Positions 16,447-24,750 are shown, counted from the first letter of the stretch. The stretch is 27,870 nucleotides of DNA from an uncultured Senegalimassilia sp. (GCA_934661765.1 CAKUJT010000022.1:1-27870), one strand, 5' to 3'. Made by a program: numbers and translations. Notes: generated by a model from the letters alone, not told the origin.

Positions 16447-16734
16447 TTAGTTGGCGCCGAACAGCTCGATGGTATCGCCTTCCTTCAGCGTGACCATGGC
16501 CTTCTTCCACGTACGGGTCTGACCGACCTGATAACGCACGCGCTTGGGCTTCGGCTTGACGTTCAGGGTGTTCACCTTGACCACGGAGACGTTGAAGATA
16601 GCCTCGATGGCCTGGCGGATCTCAACCTTGTTGGAGTCCTTGGCCACCTCGAAGGTGTACACGTTGTTCTCCATCTGGTCGTAGCTGTGCTCCGTCACGA
16701 TAGGACGGATGATGACCTCGCGGGGATCCTTCAT
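16447..16734 (-). CDS. rplW: Ribosomal protein uL23
   Basis: A 95-aa 23S rRNA-binding protein located at the peptide exit tunnel, where it docks trigger factor and SRP. It shows the family pattern IIRPIVTEHSY near the N-terminus, FEVAKDSNKVEIRQAIE and the KPKRVR-containing extended loop. Its ATG overlaps the rplD stop by one base (TAATG), so translation is coupled. It is the last gene of this operon; rplB, which normally follows, is absent, and a terminator comes 37 nt later. Confidence 0.97.
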   Translation of the reverse strand: MKDPREVIIRPIVTEHSYDQMENNVYTFEVAKDSNKVEIRQAIEAIFNVSVVKVNTLNVKPKPKRVRYQVGQTRTWKKAMVTLKEGDTIELFGAN

Positions 16735-17360
16735 TATGCGAGCACCTCCTCGATGCGCTTCAGGGCCTCAGCGGTGAACACCAGCTGCTTGTTGTCGAGC
16801 AGCTCGTAGGTGTTGGCCTCGGCGACGGGCAGGATGTTGACCTTCTCCAGGTTGCGGAAGGACAGCCACGTGGTGACGTCGTCGTTGCCGATGACCAGCG
16901 TGGTGCGCTGGCCCTCGAAACCCATGGCCTTGATGAACGCCTTGGCGTCCTTGGTGCAGGGCTTCTCGAACTTGAACTCGTCGACAACGGTGAACTGACC
17001 GTCAGCCACCTTGGCGGACAGAGCGGAGCGCATGGCCAGCTTGACTTCCTTGTTGTTCACGCGGAAGGCGTAGCTGCGCGGATGCGGACCGAACACGGTA
17101 CCGCCGCCAGCCCACTGAGGGGAGCGGATGGAGCCCTGGCGGGCACGGCCGGTGCCCTTCTGGCGCCACGGCTTCTTGCCGCCGCCGCGGACCTGGCCGC
17201 GGGTGAGGGTGTTGCTGGTGCCGGCACGCCAAGACGCACGCTGAGCGCGCACAACCTGGTGCATGACGGGCACGTTCGGCTCGATGCCGAACACGGAAGC
17301 GGAAAGCTCGGCGTCGCCGGCCTTCTTACCGCTTGCGTCCTTGATCTCGATAGTCGTCAT
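16734..17360 (-). CDS. rplD: Ribosomal protein uL4
   Basis: A 208-aa protein of the large subunit whose extended loop lines the exit tunnel. The Gly/Arg-rich loop is plain at about 57-96 ([19 protein letters not shown], then [13 protein letters not shown]), the region where macrolide-resistance changes occur in other bacteria. In E. coli uL4 is the autogenous repressor of its operon; whether that holds here is unknown. The ATG follows AAGGAG at a long spacing of about 11 nt. There is a 31-bp gap to rplC and a one-base overlap with rplW. Confidence 0.97.
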   Translation of the reverse strand: MTTIEIKDASGKKAGDAELSASVFGIEPNVPVMHQVVRAQRASWRAGTSNTLTRGQVRGGGKKPWRQKGTGRARQGSIRSPQWAGGGTVFGPHPRSYAFRVNNKEVKLAMRSALSAKVADGQFTVVDEFKFEKPCTKDAKAFIKAMGFEGQRTTLVIGNDDVTTWLSFRNLEKVNILPVAEANTYELLDNKQLVFTAEALKRIEEVLA

Positions 17361-17391
17361 GGTAGTGAAAACTCCTTATAGATAGTCCAGG

Positions 17392-18012
17392 TTACGCCAT
17401 GCGCACGCGCACGATGCCGTTCTTGCCGCCGGGGATGGCGCCCTTGACCAGGATCAGGTTCTGCTCCTCGTCGACGCGCATCACGGTCAGGTTCTTGACG
17501 GTGACGGTGTCGCAGCCCATGTGACCAGGCAGGCGCATGCCCTTGAGCACGCGGGAAGGCGTGGCGCACATGCCCACCGAACCGGGAGCGCGGTGGAAGT
17601 GAGCACCATGGCCGCCCGGACCGCCGGCGAAGCCGTAGCGCTTCATGACGCCGGCGAAGCCCTTACCCTTGGAGGTACCGGTGACGTCGACCTTCTTGAC
17701 CTCGGCGAAAGCCGCCACGGTCTGCTGGTCGCCGGCCTTGTACTCGGCGGCGTCCTCGACGCGCACCTCGCGCAGGTAGCGGGTAGGCTCGATGCCCTGC
17801 TTGGCGAAATGGCCGCCCATGGGCTTGTTGACCTTCTTGGCCTTGATCTCGCCGAAGCCCAGCTGCACGGCCTCGTAGCCGTCGGTGGCCTTCGTCTTGA
17901 CCTGGCACACCGTGTTCGGCTCAGCCTGGATCACGGTCACGGGGATGAGCTTGTCCTCCTCGTTGAAGATCTGGGTCATGCCGATCTTCTTACCAAAAAT
18001 AGCGTTAATCAT
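17392..18012 (-). CDS. rplC: Ribosomal protein uL3
   Basis: A 206-aa early-assembly large-subunit protein that reaches the peptidyl transferase centre. The opening [15 protein letters not shown], the central loop with [17 protein letters not shown] and [15 protein letters not shown], and the end ([15 protein letters not shown]) are family hallmarks; the loop includes the Gln/His-region equivalent that contacts the active site. I chose ATG at 18012 because AAGGGGTG lies 9 nt upstream; a GTG at 18024, four codons earlier, sits only 3 nt after the rpsJ stop and lacks a spaced site. It is tightly linked to rpsJ. Confidence 0.95.
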   Translation of the reverse strand: MINAIFGKKIGMTQIFNEEDKLIPVTVIQAEPNTVCQVKTKATDGYEAVQLGFGEIKAKKVNKPMGGHFAKQGIEPTRYLREVRVEDAAEYKAGDQQTVAAFAEVKKVDVTGTSKGKGFAGVMKRYGFAGGPGGHGAHFHRAPGSVGMCATPSRVLKGMRLPGHMGCDTVTVKNLTVMRVDEEQNLILVKGAIPGGKNGIVRVRMA

Positions 18013-18027
18013 GCTAATTGACACCCC

Positions 18028-18336
18028 TTACAGCTTGATCTCGATGTCGACGCCGGCAGGGAGGTCCAGACGCATCAGGGAATCCACCGTGTTGGGGGTG
18101 GGCTCCAGGATGTCGATCAGGCGCTTATGGGTGCGCATCTCGAACTGCTCGCGCGAATCCTTGTCCACATGGGGGCCCTTGACGACGGTGAACAGGTTGC
18201 GCTCCGTCGGCAGCGGGATGGGACCGGACACCTTGGCACCCGTCTTCTGAGCGGTATCGACGATGAGCTTCGTGGACTGGTCCACGATCTCATGATCGTA
18301 TCCCTTGAGGCGGATGCGAATCTTCTGATTAGCCAC
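18028..18336 (-). CDS. rpsJ: Ribosomal protein uS10
   Basis: A small-subunit protein of 102 aa that also serves as NusE in transcription antitermination complexes. The sequence is canonical: [32 protein letters not shown] and [16 protein letters not shown] prefer the GTG at 18336 (giving MANQK) because GGAGG lies 8 nt before it; the ATG at 18342, two codons earlier, is only 2 nt from that site. It follows fusA by about 37 nt with no tuf between them, which is unusual for the str-S10 junction. Confidence 0.95.
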   Translation of the reverse strand: MANQKIRIRLKGYDHEIVDQSTKLIVDTAQKTGAKVSGPIPLPTERNLFTVVKGPHVDKDSREQFEMRTHKRLIDILEPTPNTVDSLMRLDLPAGVDIEIKL

Positions 18337-18373
18337 TTTCATTTCCTCCGTTAAGCTTTCGGACGTTCAACGC

Positions 18374-20479
18374 TTAAGCGTTGCCGCCGGCCTTGCTGAT
18401 AATCTCTGCAGCGACGTTCTTGGGAACCGGCTCGTAAGAGTCGAACTGCATGGTGTAGGTTGCGCGACCCTGCGTACCGGAACGCAGATCGGTTGCGTAG
18501 CCGAACATCATGCCCAGCGGCACCTTCGCGGAGATGGCGACGGAACCGGTGCGCTGCTCCTGACCCTGGATCATGCCACGGCGAGACGGGATGTCGCCCA
18601 TGACGAAGCCCGTGTACTCCTCCGGGGTCTCGACCTCGACTGCCATGACAGGCTCGAGGATGACCGGATCGGACTTGCGCAGAGCTTCCTTGATGGCCAT
18701 GGAACCGGCAACCTTAAAGGCAGCTTCCGAAGAGTCGACGTCGTGGTAAGAACCGTCGATGAGCTCGACGCGAACGTCCTCGACGGGGTAACCGGCCAGA
18801 ACACCCGTGTTGAGGGCTTCCTGGATACCCTTGTCGATGGAAGGAATGTATTCCTTCGGCACGACGCCGCCGACGATCTTGTTCTCGAACTCGTAGCCCT
18901 TGCCGGCCTCCTGCGGGTACATGTTGATGACCGCATGGCCGTACTGGCCGCGACCGCCGGACTGGCGGACGAACTTGCCCTCGGCGGAGAGGACCTCGTG
19001 GCCCGGACGCTCGCGGTAGGCGACCTGCGGCTTGCCGACGTTAGCCTCGACCTTGAACTCGCGCATCAGGCGGTCGACGATGATCTCCAGGTGCAGCTCG
19101 CCCATGCCGGCGATGATGGTCTGGCCGGTCTCATGGTTGGTGGACACGCGGAACGTCGGGTCCTCCTCGGCCAGCTTCTGCAGGGCGATCTCCATCTTGG
19201 TCTGGTCAGCCTTCGTCTTCGGCTCGACGGCGATGTCGATAACCGGGTCGGCGAACTCCATGGACTCCAGGATGATCGGAGCGTTGTCGTCGCACAGGGT
19301 GTCACCGGTGGTGGTGTTCTTCAGGCCGACGACGGCGACGATGTCGCCAGCGGAGCAGGAGTCGATGTCGACGCGCTGGTTGGAGTGCATCTGCAGCAGA
19401 CGGCCGACGCGCTCCTTCTTGTCCTTCGTGGCGTTGGTCACGTAGGAACCGGCGTCCAGAGAGCCCGAGTACACGCGCAGGTAGGTCAGCTTACCCACGA
19501 ACGGGTCGGTCATGATCTTGAACGCCAGGGCGCTGAACGGGGCCTTCGGGTCGGAAGGACGCTCGTCCTCCTCGCCGGTGCCGGGCGTGGTGCCCTTGAT
19601 GGCGGGAACGTCGACGGGAGCCGGCAGGTAGTCGACGACGGCGTCGAGCAGCTCCTGGACGCCCTTGTTCTTGTAGGCGGAGCCCACGAACACGGGGTTG
19701 ATCTTGCAGGAGATGACGCCCTTGCGCAGAGCGGCCTTCAGCTCCTCGACGGAGACTTCCTCCTCCATGAGGACCTTCTCCATGAGCTCGTCGTCGCAGT
19801 CGGCGGCAGCCTCGACCAGTTCCTGGTGAGCCAGCTCGGCCTCCTCGGCGAACTCGGCGGGGATGGCATCCATGGGCTCGGGGTAGGTCATGCCCTTCTC
19901 GTCGGCCTTGAAGTCCCAAGCGGTCATGGTGACCAGGTCGATGACGCCCCAGAAGTTGTCCTCGGCGCCCATGGGCAGCTGAGCGGCGACGGCGTTGGCA
20001 TGCAGACGATCCTTCATGGTCTGGATAGCATGCTCGAAGTCTGCGCCGACGCGGTCGTACTTGTTGATGAACGCGATGCGCGGCACGCCGTAGTTCTCGG
20101 CCTGACGCCACACGGTCTCGGACTGCGGCTGCACGCCTGCAACGGCGTCGAAGACGGCGACGGTGCCGTCGAGGACGCGCAGGGAGCGCTCGACCTCGGC
20201 GGTGAAGTCCACGTGGCCGGGGGTGTCGATGATCTGGAAGCGGTACGTCTCGTCGTCCTTCTTCCAGAAGCACGTGGTGGCGGCAGCGGTGATGGTCACG
20301 CCGCGCTCCTGCTCCTGGACCATCCAGTCCATGGTAGCGGCGCCGTCGTGCACCTCGCCGATCTTGTGCGTCTTGCCCGTGTAGTACAGGATACGCTCGG
20401 TAGTGGTGGTCTTACCGGCATCGATGTGGGCCATGATGCCGAAGTTACGCGTGAGTTTCAGATCATTAGCTTTAGCCAT
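18374..20479 (-). CDS. fusA: Elongation factor G
   Basis: The 701-aa translational GTPase that drives translocation and, with RRF, ribosome recycling. The GTP-binding motifs are AHIDAGKT (17-24), DTPGH (85-89, with catalytic His89) and NKYD (139-142; commonly NKMD in bacteria). Domains II to V follow in order, ending in the [18 protein letters not shown] segment of domain V. Length and similarity are those of canonical EF-G rather than TetM/EF-G2 forms. The ATG lies 13 nt after the rpsG stop and has no clear Shine-Dalgarno sequence (GGGCGTGACCTAAC), suggesting translational coupling to rpsG. Confidence 0.97.
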   Translation of the reverse strand: MAKANDLKLTRNFGIMAHIDAGKTTTTERILYYTGKTHKIGEVHDGAATMDWMVQEQERGVTITAAATTCFWKKDDETYRFQIIDTPGHVDFTAEVERSLRVLDGTVAVFDAVAGVQPQSETVWRQAENYGVPRIAFINKYDRVGADFEHAIQTMKDRLHANAVAAQLPMGAEDNFWGVIDLVTMTAWDFKADEKGMTYPEPMDAIPAEFAEEAELAHQELVEAAADCDDELMEKVLMEEEVSVEELKAALRKGVISCKINPVFVGSAYKNKGVQELLDAVVDYLPAPVDVPAIKGTTPGTGEEDERPSDPKAPFSALAFKIMTDPFVGKLTYLRVYSGSLDAGSYVTNATKDKKERVGRLLQMHSNQRVDIDSCSAGDIVAVVGLKNTTTGDTLCDDNAPIILESMEFADPVIDIAVEPKTKADQTKMEIALQKLAEEDPTFRVSTNHETGQTIIAGMGELHLEIIVDRLMREFKVEANVGKPQVAYRERPGHEVLSAEGKFVRQSGGRGQYGHAVINMYPQEAGKGYEFENKIVGGVVPKEYIPSIDKGIQEALNTGVLAGYPVEDVRVELIDGSYHDVDSSEAAFKVAGSMAIKEALRKSDPVILEPVMAVEVETPEEYTGFVMGDIPSRRGMIQGQEQRTGSVAISAKVPLGMMFGYATDLRSGTQGRATYTMQFDSYEPVPKNVAAEIISKAGGNA

Positions 20480-20492
20480 GTTAGGTCACGCC

Positions 20493-20963
20493 CTAGAAGC
20501 GGTAGTGCGAGAACGCACGGTTGGACTCGGCCATCTTGTACAGGTCCTCGCGCTTCTTCACGGAGGCGCCGGTGTTCTCGGCGGCGTCCATGATCTCGGC
20601 GGCCAGGCGCTGCTTCATGGTGTGCTCCTTGCGCTTACGGGAGAAGTCCACGATCCAGCGGATGGCCAGCGTGGTGGCGCGGCGGGAGTTGACCTCCATG
20701 GGCACCTGGTAGGTGGCGCCGCCGACACGCTTCGGCTTGACCTCGAGGGTGGGGCGGACGTTGTCCATGGCCTTCTTGAAGATAGCCAGCGGATCCTCGC
20801 CCGTCTTGGCCTGAACCAGCTCGAAAGCACCGTAGACGATGCCCTCGGCGGTGGACTTCTTGCCGTCCAGCAGGATCTTGTTGATCAACTGGGTGACAAG
20901 GCGGTTGTTGTAGACGGCGTCCGGCTGAACTTCACGGCGGACTGCTGCTGCACGACGCGGCAT
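20493..20963 (-). CDS. rpsG: Ribosomal protein uS7
   Basis: A 156-aa primary 16S rRNA-binding protein that nucleates assembly of the small-subunit head; in E. coli it represses the str operon. The N-terminus is basic ([12 protein letters not shown]) and the conserved [24 protein letters not shown] and the C-terminal NRAFSHYRF are all present. Its ATG follows AAGGAG by 6 nt. The 120-bp gap to rpsL holds a small hairpin that could be the S7 regulatory site. Confidence 0.97.
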   Translation of the reverse strand: MPRRAAAVRREVQPDAVYNNRLVTQLINKILLDGKKSTAEGIVYGAFELVQAKTGEDPLAIFKKAMDNVRPTLEVKPKRVGGATYQVPMEVNSRRATTLAIRWIVDFSRKRKEHTMKQRLAAEIMDAAENTGASVKKREDLYKMAESNRAFSHYRF

Positions 20964-21024
20964 GTAAAACTCCTTCTGATTCCTGCGCGCTTCGGGGAAG
21001 CTTTCTCCTTCCCATTAGGTTGCC

Positions 21025-21050
21025 GCCTTCCCGACCCTTTCGGGAGAGGC
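21025..21050 (-). promoter_or_regulatory. Hairpin between rpsL and rpsG
   Basis: TCCCGA and TCGGGA pair around a 5-nt loop, extended by an outer GCC/GGC pairing with small bulges, within the unusually long 120-bp rpsL-rpsG spacer. In E. coli the S7 translational operator occupies the same spacer. A role here is inferred from position only. Confidence 0.35.
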
Positions 21051-21083
21051 GCTTTCATGCAACCCGCGCGTCTTAGCGGTTAC

Positions 21084-21455
21084 TTATTTCGGGCGCTTGG
21101 CACCGTAGCGGCTGCGAGCCTGCTTGCGGTTGTCCACGGCGGCGCAGTCCAGCGCGGCGCGGATGACCTTGTAGCGCACACCGGGGAGGTCCTTAACACG
21201 ACCGCCGCGGATGAGCACCATGGAGTGCTCCTGCAGGTTGTGGCCGATACCGGGGATGTAGGCCGTGACCTCCATGCCGTTGACCAGGCGCACACGGCAG
21301 ACCTTACGCAGAGCCGAGTTCGGCTTCTTGGGGGTGGTGGTGTACACGCGGGTGCACACGCCACGCTTCTGCGGGTTGCCCTTCAGAGCCGGCGTCTTCT
21401 TCTTGTCGACCGACTTCTTGCGGCCCTTGCGGACCAGCTGGTTGATGGTAGGCAA
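21084..21455 (-). CDS. rpsL: Ribosomal protein uS12
   Basis: The 123-aa decoding-centre protein that controls translational accuracy. The sequence is canonical: [28 protein letters not shown] with Lys43/Lys44, and [13 protein letters not shown] with Lys88 and Asp89 (the residue beta-methylthiolated in many bacteria). Lysines at both streptomycin-relevant positions indicate the wild-type, drug-sensitive form. The start codon is TTG (21455-21453), 6 nt after AAGGAG, fixed by the invariant MPTINQ start. It is the first gene of the fused str-S10 operon, preceded by a leader of about 119 nt with a strong hairpin and a near-consensus promoter. Confidence 0.97.
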   Translation of the reverse strand: MPTINQLVRKGRKKSVDKKKTPALKGNPQKRGVCTRVYTTTPKKPNSALRKVCRVRLVNGMEVTAYIPGIGHNLQEHSMVLIRGGRVKDLPGVRYKVIRAALDCAAVDNRKQARSRYGAKRPK

Positions 21456-21480
21456 AATCTTCTCCTTCTATATTTGCCTC

Positions 21481-21504
21481 CGGCGGTGTACGAGACCACC
21501 GCCG
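21481..21504 (-). promoter_or_regulatory. Leader hairpin before rpsL
   Basis: CGGCGGTG (21481-21488) pairs perfectly with CACCGCCG (21497-21504) around an 8-nt loop. It is in the untranslated leader, ending about 14 nt before the Shine-Dalgarno sequence. No T-run follows, so it is more likely a stabilising or regulatory element than a terminator. Confidence 0.5.
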
Positions 21505-21580
21505 CATTACTCTTGGGTTTCCAAGTGCGTTCAGCTGATACGCACGCGAAAACCCTGCCCCTTTCGGAGCGCGAGTTGGA

Positions 21581-21609
21581 ACTTTATCACCGGGTATAGG
21601 GGCTGTCAA
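21581..21609 (-). promoter_or_regulatory. Main promoter of the str-S10 operon
   Basis: The minus strand has a perfect TTGACA (21609-21604), a 17-bp spacer and TAAAGT (21586-21581). The predicted start is near 21574, about 119 nt upstream of rpsL. This is the best promoter match in the window. Confidence 0.78.
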
Positions 21610-21669
21610 ACGCCACGCACCCGGGCGTGTCTATAGGTATTCTACCGCGTTTTGGCAGGTCATGCAACG

Positions 21670-21811
21670 TTTTGCTGTTCTGCGATGCACGTTTTGCACA
21701 CAAATTCGCAAAAAGTTGTTGCAAAAGCGGCGAAACGGTGCGCGGGCAGGTTTTGCGGTCGCGCCAAGCCCGCTCCAAGTCCTTCCCTGCCTCGAAAACC
21801 GGTACTTTTGC
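21670..21811. repeat. Cluster of TTTTGC / GCAAAA hexamers
   Basis: TTTTGC occurs at 21670, 21692, 21751 and 21806, and GCAAAA at 21708 and 21721, six times in 142 bp of otherwise GC-rich DNA. Two pairs face each other as inverted repeats (21692-21713). The block lies between the ribosomal operon promoter and the M20 peptidase stop, where no gene is visible. It may be an operator array or an upstream element of the promoter. Confidence 0.45.
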
Positions 21812-21823
21812 GTTACGGATGCG

Positions 21824-22936
21824 CTATTCGCGGGCCTCGAGCACGAGCTGCTCGACCAGGCGCGCGCATCCGTTCAGGTTGTCCACGGTGATGTATTCCT
21901 CGCAGGAATGGTAGTTCGCCATGCCCGTGGCAAGCGTGATCGCCGATACGCCGCACCCCGCCAGGATGTTGGCGTCGGCGCCGCCGCCGGATGCGGCAAG
22001 GTTGGGATGCAGGCCGGCCGCGCGGGCCGCGCGCAGGGCGCCTTCGACCACCGGGTGATCGGCAGCGTAGGAAATTGGCAGGTAGTCGGTGCGCCAGTCG
22101 ATGTCGACGCTGCCGCCGGCCTGCGCCGCTGCGGCGAGCATGGCATCGTCCATGGCGGTGCGCTCGGCGCGTGCGCGCTCAAGCGAGGTGGAGCGGCATT
22201 CGCCCGACAGCCAGCAGGTCCCGGGCACCACGTTCGTAGCGCCGTCGCACTCGATGACGCCCACGTTGGACGTGGTGTGCGCGGAGATGCGCCCCAAGGG
22301 CATATGGCAGACCGCCTGGGCCGCCATGGCAAGCGCCGAGATCCCGCGCTCGGGCTCCACGCCGGCATGCGCCGACTTTCCGCGGAAGGTCGCGGTGAAC
22401 GTGCAGTGGCACGGCGCCTGGTTGATGATGGTGCCCGGATCGCCGTCGGCATCCAAGACGTAGCAGGGCGTGCCTTCCGGTAGGAACGAGGCGTCGAGCG
22501 CGCCTGCGCCCAGCAGATGCATCTCCTCGCATGTGGTCAAGACGACGTGCACATCGGGAAGCGCCTCCCCCGCTTCGATGAGGCTGCGCAGCCCCTCGAA
22601 GATGGCGGCCACACCCGCCTTATCGTCGGCCGACAGGATGGTATCCCCCGCGCTGCGGATCACGCCGTCTTCCACCACGGGTTCGATCCCGTTGCATGGG
22701 CGCACGGTGTCCATATGCCCGCACAGCGCAACGGCGCCGGGAACGCTGCCGGCGCGGAAAGCAATCAGGTTGCCCGTGTCGGAACCGGTCTGTTCCGCGG
22801 AATCATCGAAACGGACGGTGAACCCCAGGCCCTCGAGCTCGGCCCTGCACCGTGTCGCCATAGGGGCCTCGTGGCGCGACGGGCTTTCGATACGTGCAAG
22901 TTCGCAGAACAGATCGAGCAGGCGGTCGGGCTTCAC
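21824..22936 (-). CDS. M20 family metallopeptidase (PepT-like)
   Basis: A 370-aa cytoplasmic dizinc hydrolase of peptidase family M20, closest in motif layout to tripeptidase T and related Bacillus-type deacylases. Metal and catalytic residues are visible: His74 and Asp76 (GHMDTV), bridging Asp104 (SADDKAG), catalytic Glu137 with ligand Glu138 (TTCEEMH), an Asp in LDADGDPG (161-167) and a final His in YHSCEEY. The lid domain has the FRGKSAHAGVEPERG signature (184-198). Likely substrates are short peptides or N-acyl amino acids; I cannot distinguish them. I chose the GTG at 22936 because AAAGGGGAG precedes it; the longer open frame runs through a tandem repeat and is not protein-like. It has no operon partner. 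Confidence 0.88.
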   Translation of the reverse strand: MKPDRLLDLFCELARIESPSRHEAPMATRCRAELEGLGFTVRFDDSAEQTGSDTGNLIAFRAGSVPGAVALCGHMDTVRPCNGIEPVVEDGVIRSAGDTILSADDKAGVAAIFEGLRSLIEAGEALPDVHVVLTTCEEMHLLGAGALDASFLPEGTPCYVLDADGDPGTIINQAPCHCTFTATFRGKSAHAGVEPERGISALAMAAQAVCHMPLGRISAHTTSNVGVIECDGATNVVPGTCWLSGECRSTSLERARAERTAMDDAMLAAAAQAGGSVDIDWRTDYLPISYAADHPVVEGALRAARAAGLHPNLAASGGGADANILAGCGVSAITLATGMANYHSCEEYITVDNLNGCARLVEQLVLEARE

Positions 22937-22952
22937 GGGCTCCCCTTTCGGT

Positions 22953-22996
22953 CGGGATGTCGGTTCATCGGGATGTCGATTCGCCGGGATGCGCGG
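22953..22996. repeat. 16-bp tandem repeat upstream of the M20 gene
   Basis: CGGGATGTCGGTTCAT (22953-22968), CGGGATGTCGATTCGC (22969-22984) and a partial CGGGATGCGCGG (22985-22996) make about 2.7 copies. They lie in the presumed 5' untranslated region of the peptidase gene. Confidence 0.7.
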
Positions 22997-23021
22997 AAAG
23001 CCGCACTCGGGCGGCTTTCCG
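22994..23021. terminator. Hairpin between the membrane protein and M20 genes
   Basis: CGGAAAGCCGC (22994-23004) pairs with GCGGCTTTCCG (23011-23021) in a perfect 11-bp stem with a 6-nt loop. It is about 87 nt past the stop of the small membrane protein gene. No T-run follows on the minus strand, so it may be a weak terminator or a leader structure of the M20 mRNA. An AT-run (23026-23046, CATATATATAGATATA) next to it is a likely promoter -10 region for the M20 gene. Confidence 0.5.
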
Positions 23022-23107
23022 AAATGATTCATATATATAGATATAGGCCAGCACCCGCGACGACGCAAGGGATGCTCGAAACGACCATGCGCTGCGGGCC
23101 TGCGCCG

Positions 23108-23437
23108 TTATCGCGCGGCGCGCGCTTGCGCCATGGCGTCCTGCGCGTCCTCTTCTTTGCGCAGCCGATCGCGCTCACGGTCGATGGCGCAGTTGCGGAA
23201 GTACACGACCCAATTGGCGGCGATGCAGACAACGTTGATGAAGTACACGGCCAGCACCCAATTGATGGTGCCGGACACGAACTTCGCGGCGATGCCGGCA
23301 ACGTAGCCGAGCGTGATCAGCAGGATGAACTGCCAGCTGGTTCCCGCCGCCGTGCGAGCCTTGAAGTTCTTGTACGCGTTCATAGGCCACGAAAGCCCGA
23401 AGCAAATGAGCATGGCCGCCTCAAGCGCCTCCGCCAT
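23108..23437 (-). CDS. Small PQ-loop-like membrane protein
   Basis: A 109-aa protein with three predicted membrane helices (about 5-20, 33-53, 58-80) and a charged cytoplasmic tail (82-109, rich in Arg, Lys, Glu and Asp). The segment SWPMNAYKNFKARTAAGTSW after the first helix resembles the SWPxxxxKxxKxRTxxGxS form of a PQ-loop repeat, as in SWEET/SemiSWEET-like proteins, and a second such repeat is not seen. It could be a half-transporter working as a dimer, but the substrate is unknown. I chose ATG at 23437 (MAEALEAA), 9 nt after AAGGGAG; ATG 23446 is too near that site. It is divergent from the LysR gene, with TATAAT at 23525-23520. Confidence 0.7.
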   Translation of the reverse strand: MAEALEAAMLICFGLSWPMNAYKNFKARTAAGTSWQFILLITLGYVAGIAAKFVSGTINWVLAVYFINVVCIAANWVVYFRNCAIDRERDRLRKEEDAQDAMAQARAAR

Positions 23438-23519
23438 TTCCGTCATCTCCCTTGGTGGAATTCTGCAGGTTCGCCGTAGGCGCACGCCCCCGGCGATTCG
23501 CTATGGTAAAACTGTCTAC

Positions 23520-23525
23520 ATTATA
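23520..23525 (-). promoter_or_regulatory. -10 element of the small membrane protein gene
   Basis: A perfect TATAAT on the minus strand about 80 nt before the start codon, close to the dyad at 23539-23558, which would lie at its -35 region. Confidence 0.5.
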
Positions 23526-23538
23526 GGTTAAGCGTTTT

Positions 23539-23558
23539 CGATAATCTGCGCGTTATCG
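23539..23558. promoter_or_regulatory. Candidate LysR operator dyad
   Basis: CGATAA (23539-23544) and TTATCG (23553-23558) form a perfect inverted repeat with an 8-bp centre, between the divergent LysR and membrane protein genes. It has the size and position of a LysR-type binding site, and overlaps a GATAAT -10-like hexamer for the LysR gene. Confidence 0.5.
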
Positions 23559-23586
23559 TCACATTGAGCCGAAGACGGAGGTTGGC

Positions 23587-24462
23587 ATGGAGCTGTTGCA
23601 GCTGCGCTATTTTCACGAGGTGGCGCAAACCCAGCATATGACGAACTCGGCGAAGCGCCTTGGCGTGGCGCAGCCGGCGCTGACGCAGGCCATCCGCCGC
23701 CTTGAGGGCGAGCTGGATGCGAAGCTGTTCGAACGCGTCGGACGCAACATTCGGCTGACCCCCTGCGGCGAGGCGCTTGAGAGCAAAGTCGCACCGTTGC
23801 TTGCCGCCTTCGATGAGATTCCCCAAGCCATCGCGCAGGCGAAGGGCCAGGAGCGTAACACGGTGCGCATCGACGTCGAGGCCGCCACGTCCATGACCGT
23901 CGACGCCATCGCGGCGTTTCGCGCAACGGTTCCGCAGGCAGCGTTCGTCATCAACCAGGCCAACAGCGAGGCTCGCTGGGACGTACGGGTGCGCACGGTG
24001 GCGCACGGGAGCGCCGGCAAACCGGATGCGCGCGCGTCCGAGGTGTTCCGCGAGCGCATATGCCTGGCCGTTCCCAAGGCGCAGGCGAAAGGCGAGGCGA
24101 TTCGCCTGGCGGATTTCGCCGACGCGCCGTTCGTGTGCCTGGCCGGAACGCGCGGGTTCCGCGGCGTATGCGACGAGCTGTGTTTGAAGACAGGGTTCGC
24201 GCCGAACGTGGTGTTCGAATCGGACAGCCCCGATGTGGTCCGCAAGTTCATCGCGCTGGGGCTGGGCGTGGGGTTTTGGCCCGAGCGCAGCTGGGGCGCG
24301 TTGGAAGGACAGGATGTGGTGCTGGCGCCGATCGCGGATGCGGGGTTCGAACGCGATATCGTTGTGGAGACGGCCAAGCACCCGCTTGGGCAAAAAGCCG
24401 CCGAGTTCCATGCGTTTCTGCTCGAGTTCATAAGGGGGCAGATGGGGGAAACGGACGCGTAA
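23587..24462 (+). CDS. LysR-type transcriptional regulator
   Basis: A 291-aa DNA-binding regulator with a winged helix-turn-helix at 1-60 (LRYFHEVAQTQHMTNSAKRL, then VAQPALTQAIRRLE) and a C-terminal periplasmic-binding-type effector domain (about 90-285). The subfamily motif ELDAKLFERVGRNIRLTPCG, at residues about 41-60, is canonical. The effector is unknown. The ATG follows GACGGAGG by 5 nt. It lies divergent to the small membrane protein gene, the usual arrangement for a LysR target, so that gene is its best candidate target, together with autoregulation. No other partner gene is adjacent. Confidence 0.92.
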   Translation: MELLQLRYFHEVAQTQHMTNSAKRLGVAQPALTQAIRRLEGELDAKLFERVGRNIRLTPCGEALESKVAPLLAAFDEIPQAIAQAKGQERNTVRIDVEAATSMTVDAIAAFRATVPQAAFVINQANSEARWDVRVRTVAHGSAGKPDARASEVFRERICLAVPKAQAKGEAIRLADFADAPFVCLAGTRGFRGVCDELCLKTGFAPNVVFESDSPDVVRKFIALGLGVGFWPERSWGALEGQDVVLAPIADAGFERDIVVETAKHPLGQKAAEFHAFLLEFIRGQMGETDA

Positions 24463-24561
24463 GGCGGAATGGGGTTTCGCAATCGGAAGCTGCGCGCCCG
24501 GATTGCGCGAATCGCGCAGCAAGAGATAGGCAGCCGGCAGGCGAAGCCGAGCTGGGAGAAC

Positions 24562-24671
24562 GTGACAGATAACGCTACGCCCCCAAAATGTCAGCGCGCG
24601 GGCGCGAGGAAGCGGCACTGCTTCGGTTTGCGATGCCGACGCGAACAATGTGACAGATAACGCTACGCCCC
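24562..24671 (+). repeat. 22-bp perfect direct repeat, two copies
   Basis: A 22-base sequence starting GTGACAGATAACG and ending CTACGCCCC occurs at 24562-24583 and 24650-24671, 88 bp apart, in the spacer after the LysR gene. Identity of 22 bases exceeds chance by far. Copies may belong to a dispersed genomic repeat family. Confidence 0.8.
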
Positions 24672-24690
24672 GAAGCGTCCGGAAACGACA

Positions 24691-24722
24691 GGAAGCCCTC
24701 GCGCGATTGCGCGGGGGCTTCC
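24691..24722. terminator. Bidirectional hairpin between lysR and ppaC
   Basis: GGAAGCCCTCGCGC (24691-24704) pairs with GCGCGGGGGCTTCC (24709-24722) with one G-U pair and a GATT loop. It sits 29 nt beyond the ppaC stop and 229 nt after the LysR stop. T-tails are weak (CTTATG on plus). Confidence 0.65.
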
Positions 24723-24750
24723 TTATGCGATGACGTTTGCTAACGCAGAG

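Noticed and set aside
18743..20593. 616-codon plus-strand frame opposite fusA and rpsG
   Set aside because: Antisense of highly conserved genes and caused by codon bias; no homologous features.
21456..21823. tRNA or rRNA genes near the ribosomal operon or in other spacers
   Set aside because: I searched the larger gaps for cloverleaf features such as GTTCRANNC with CCA ends and found none.
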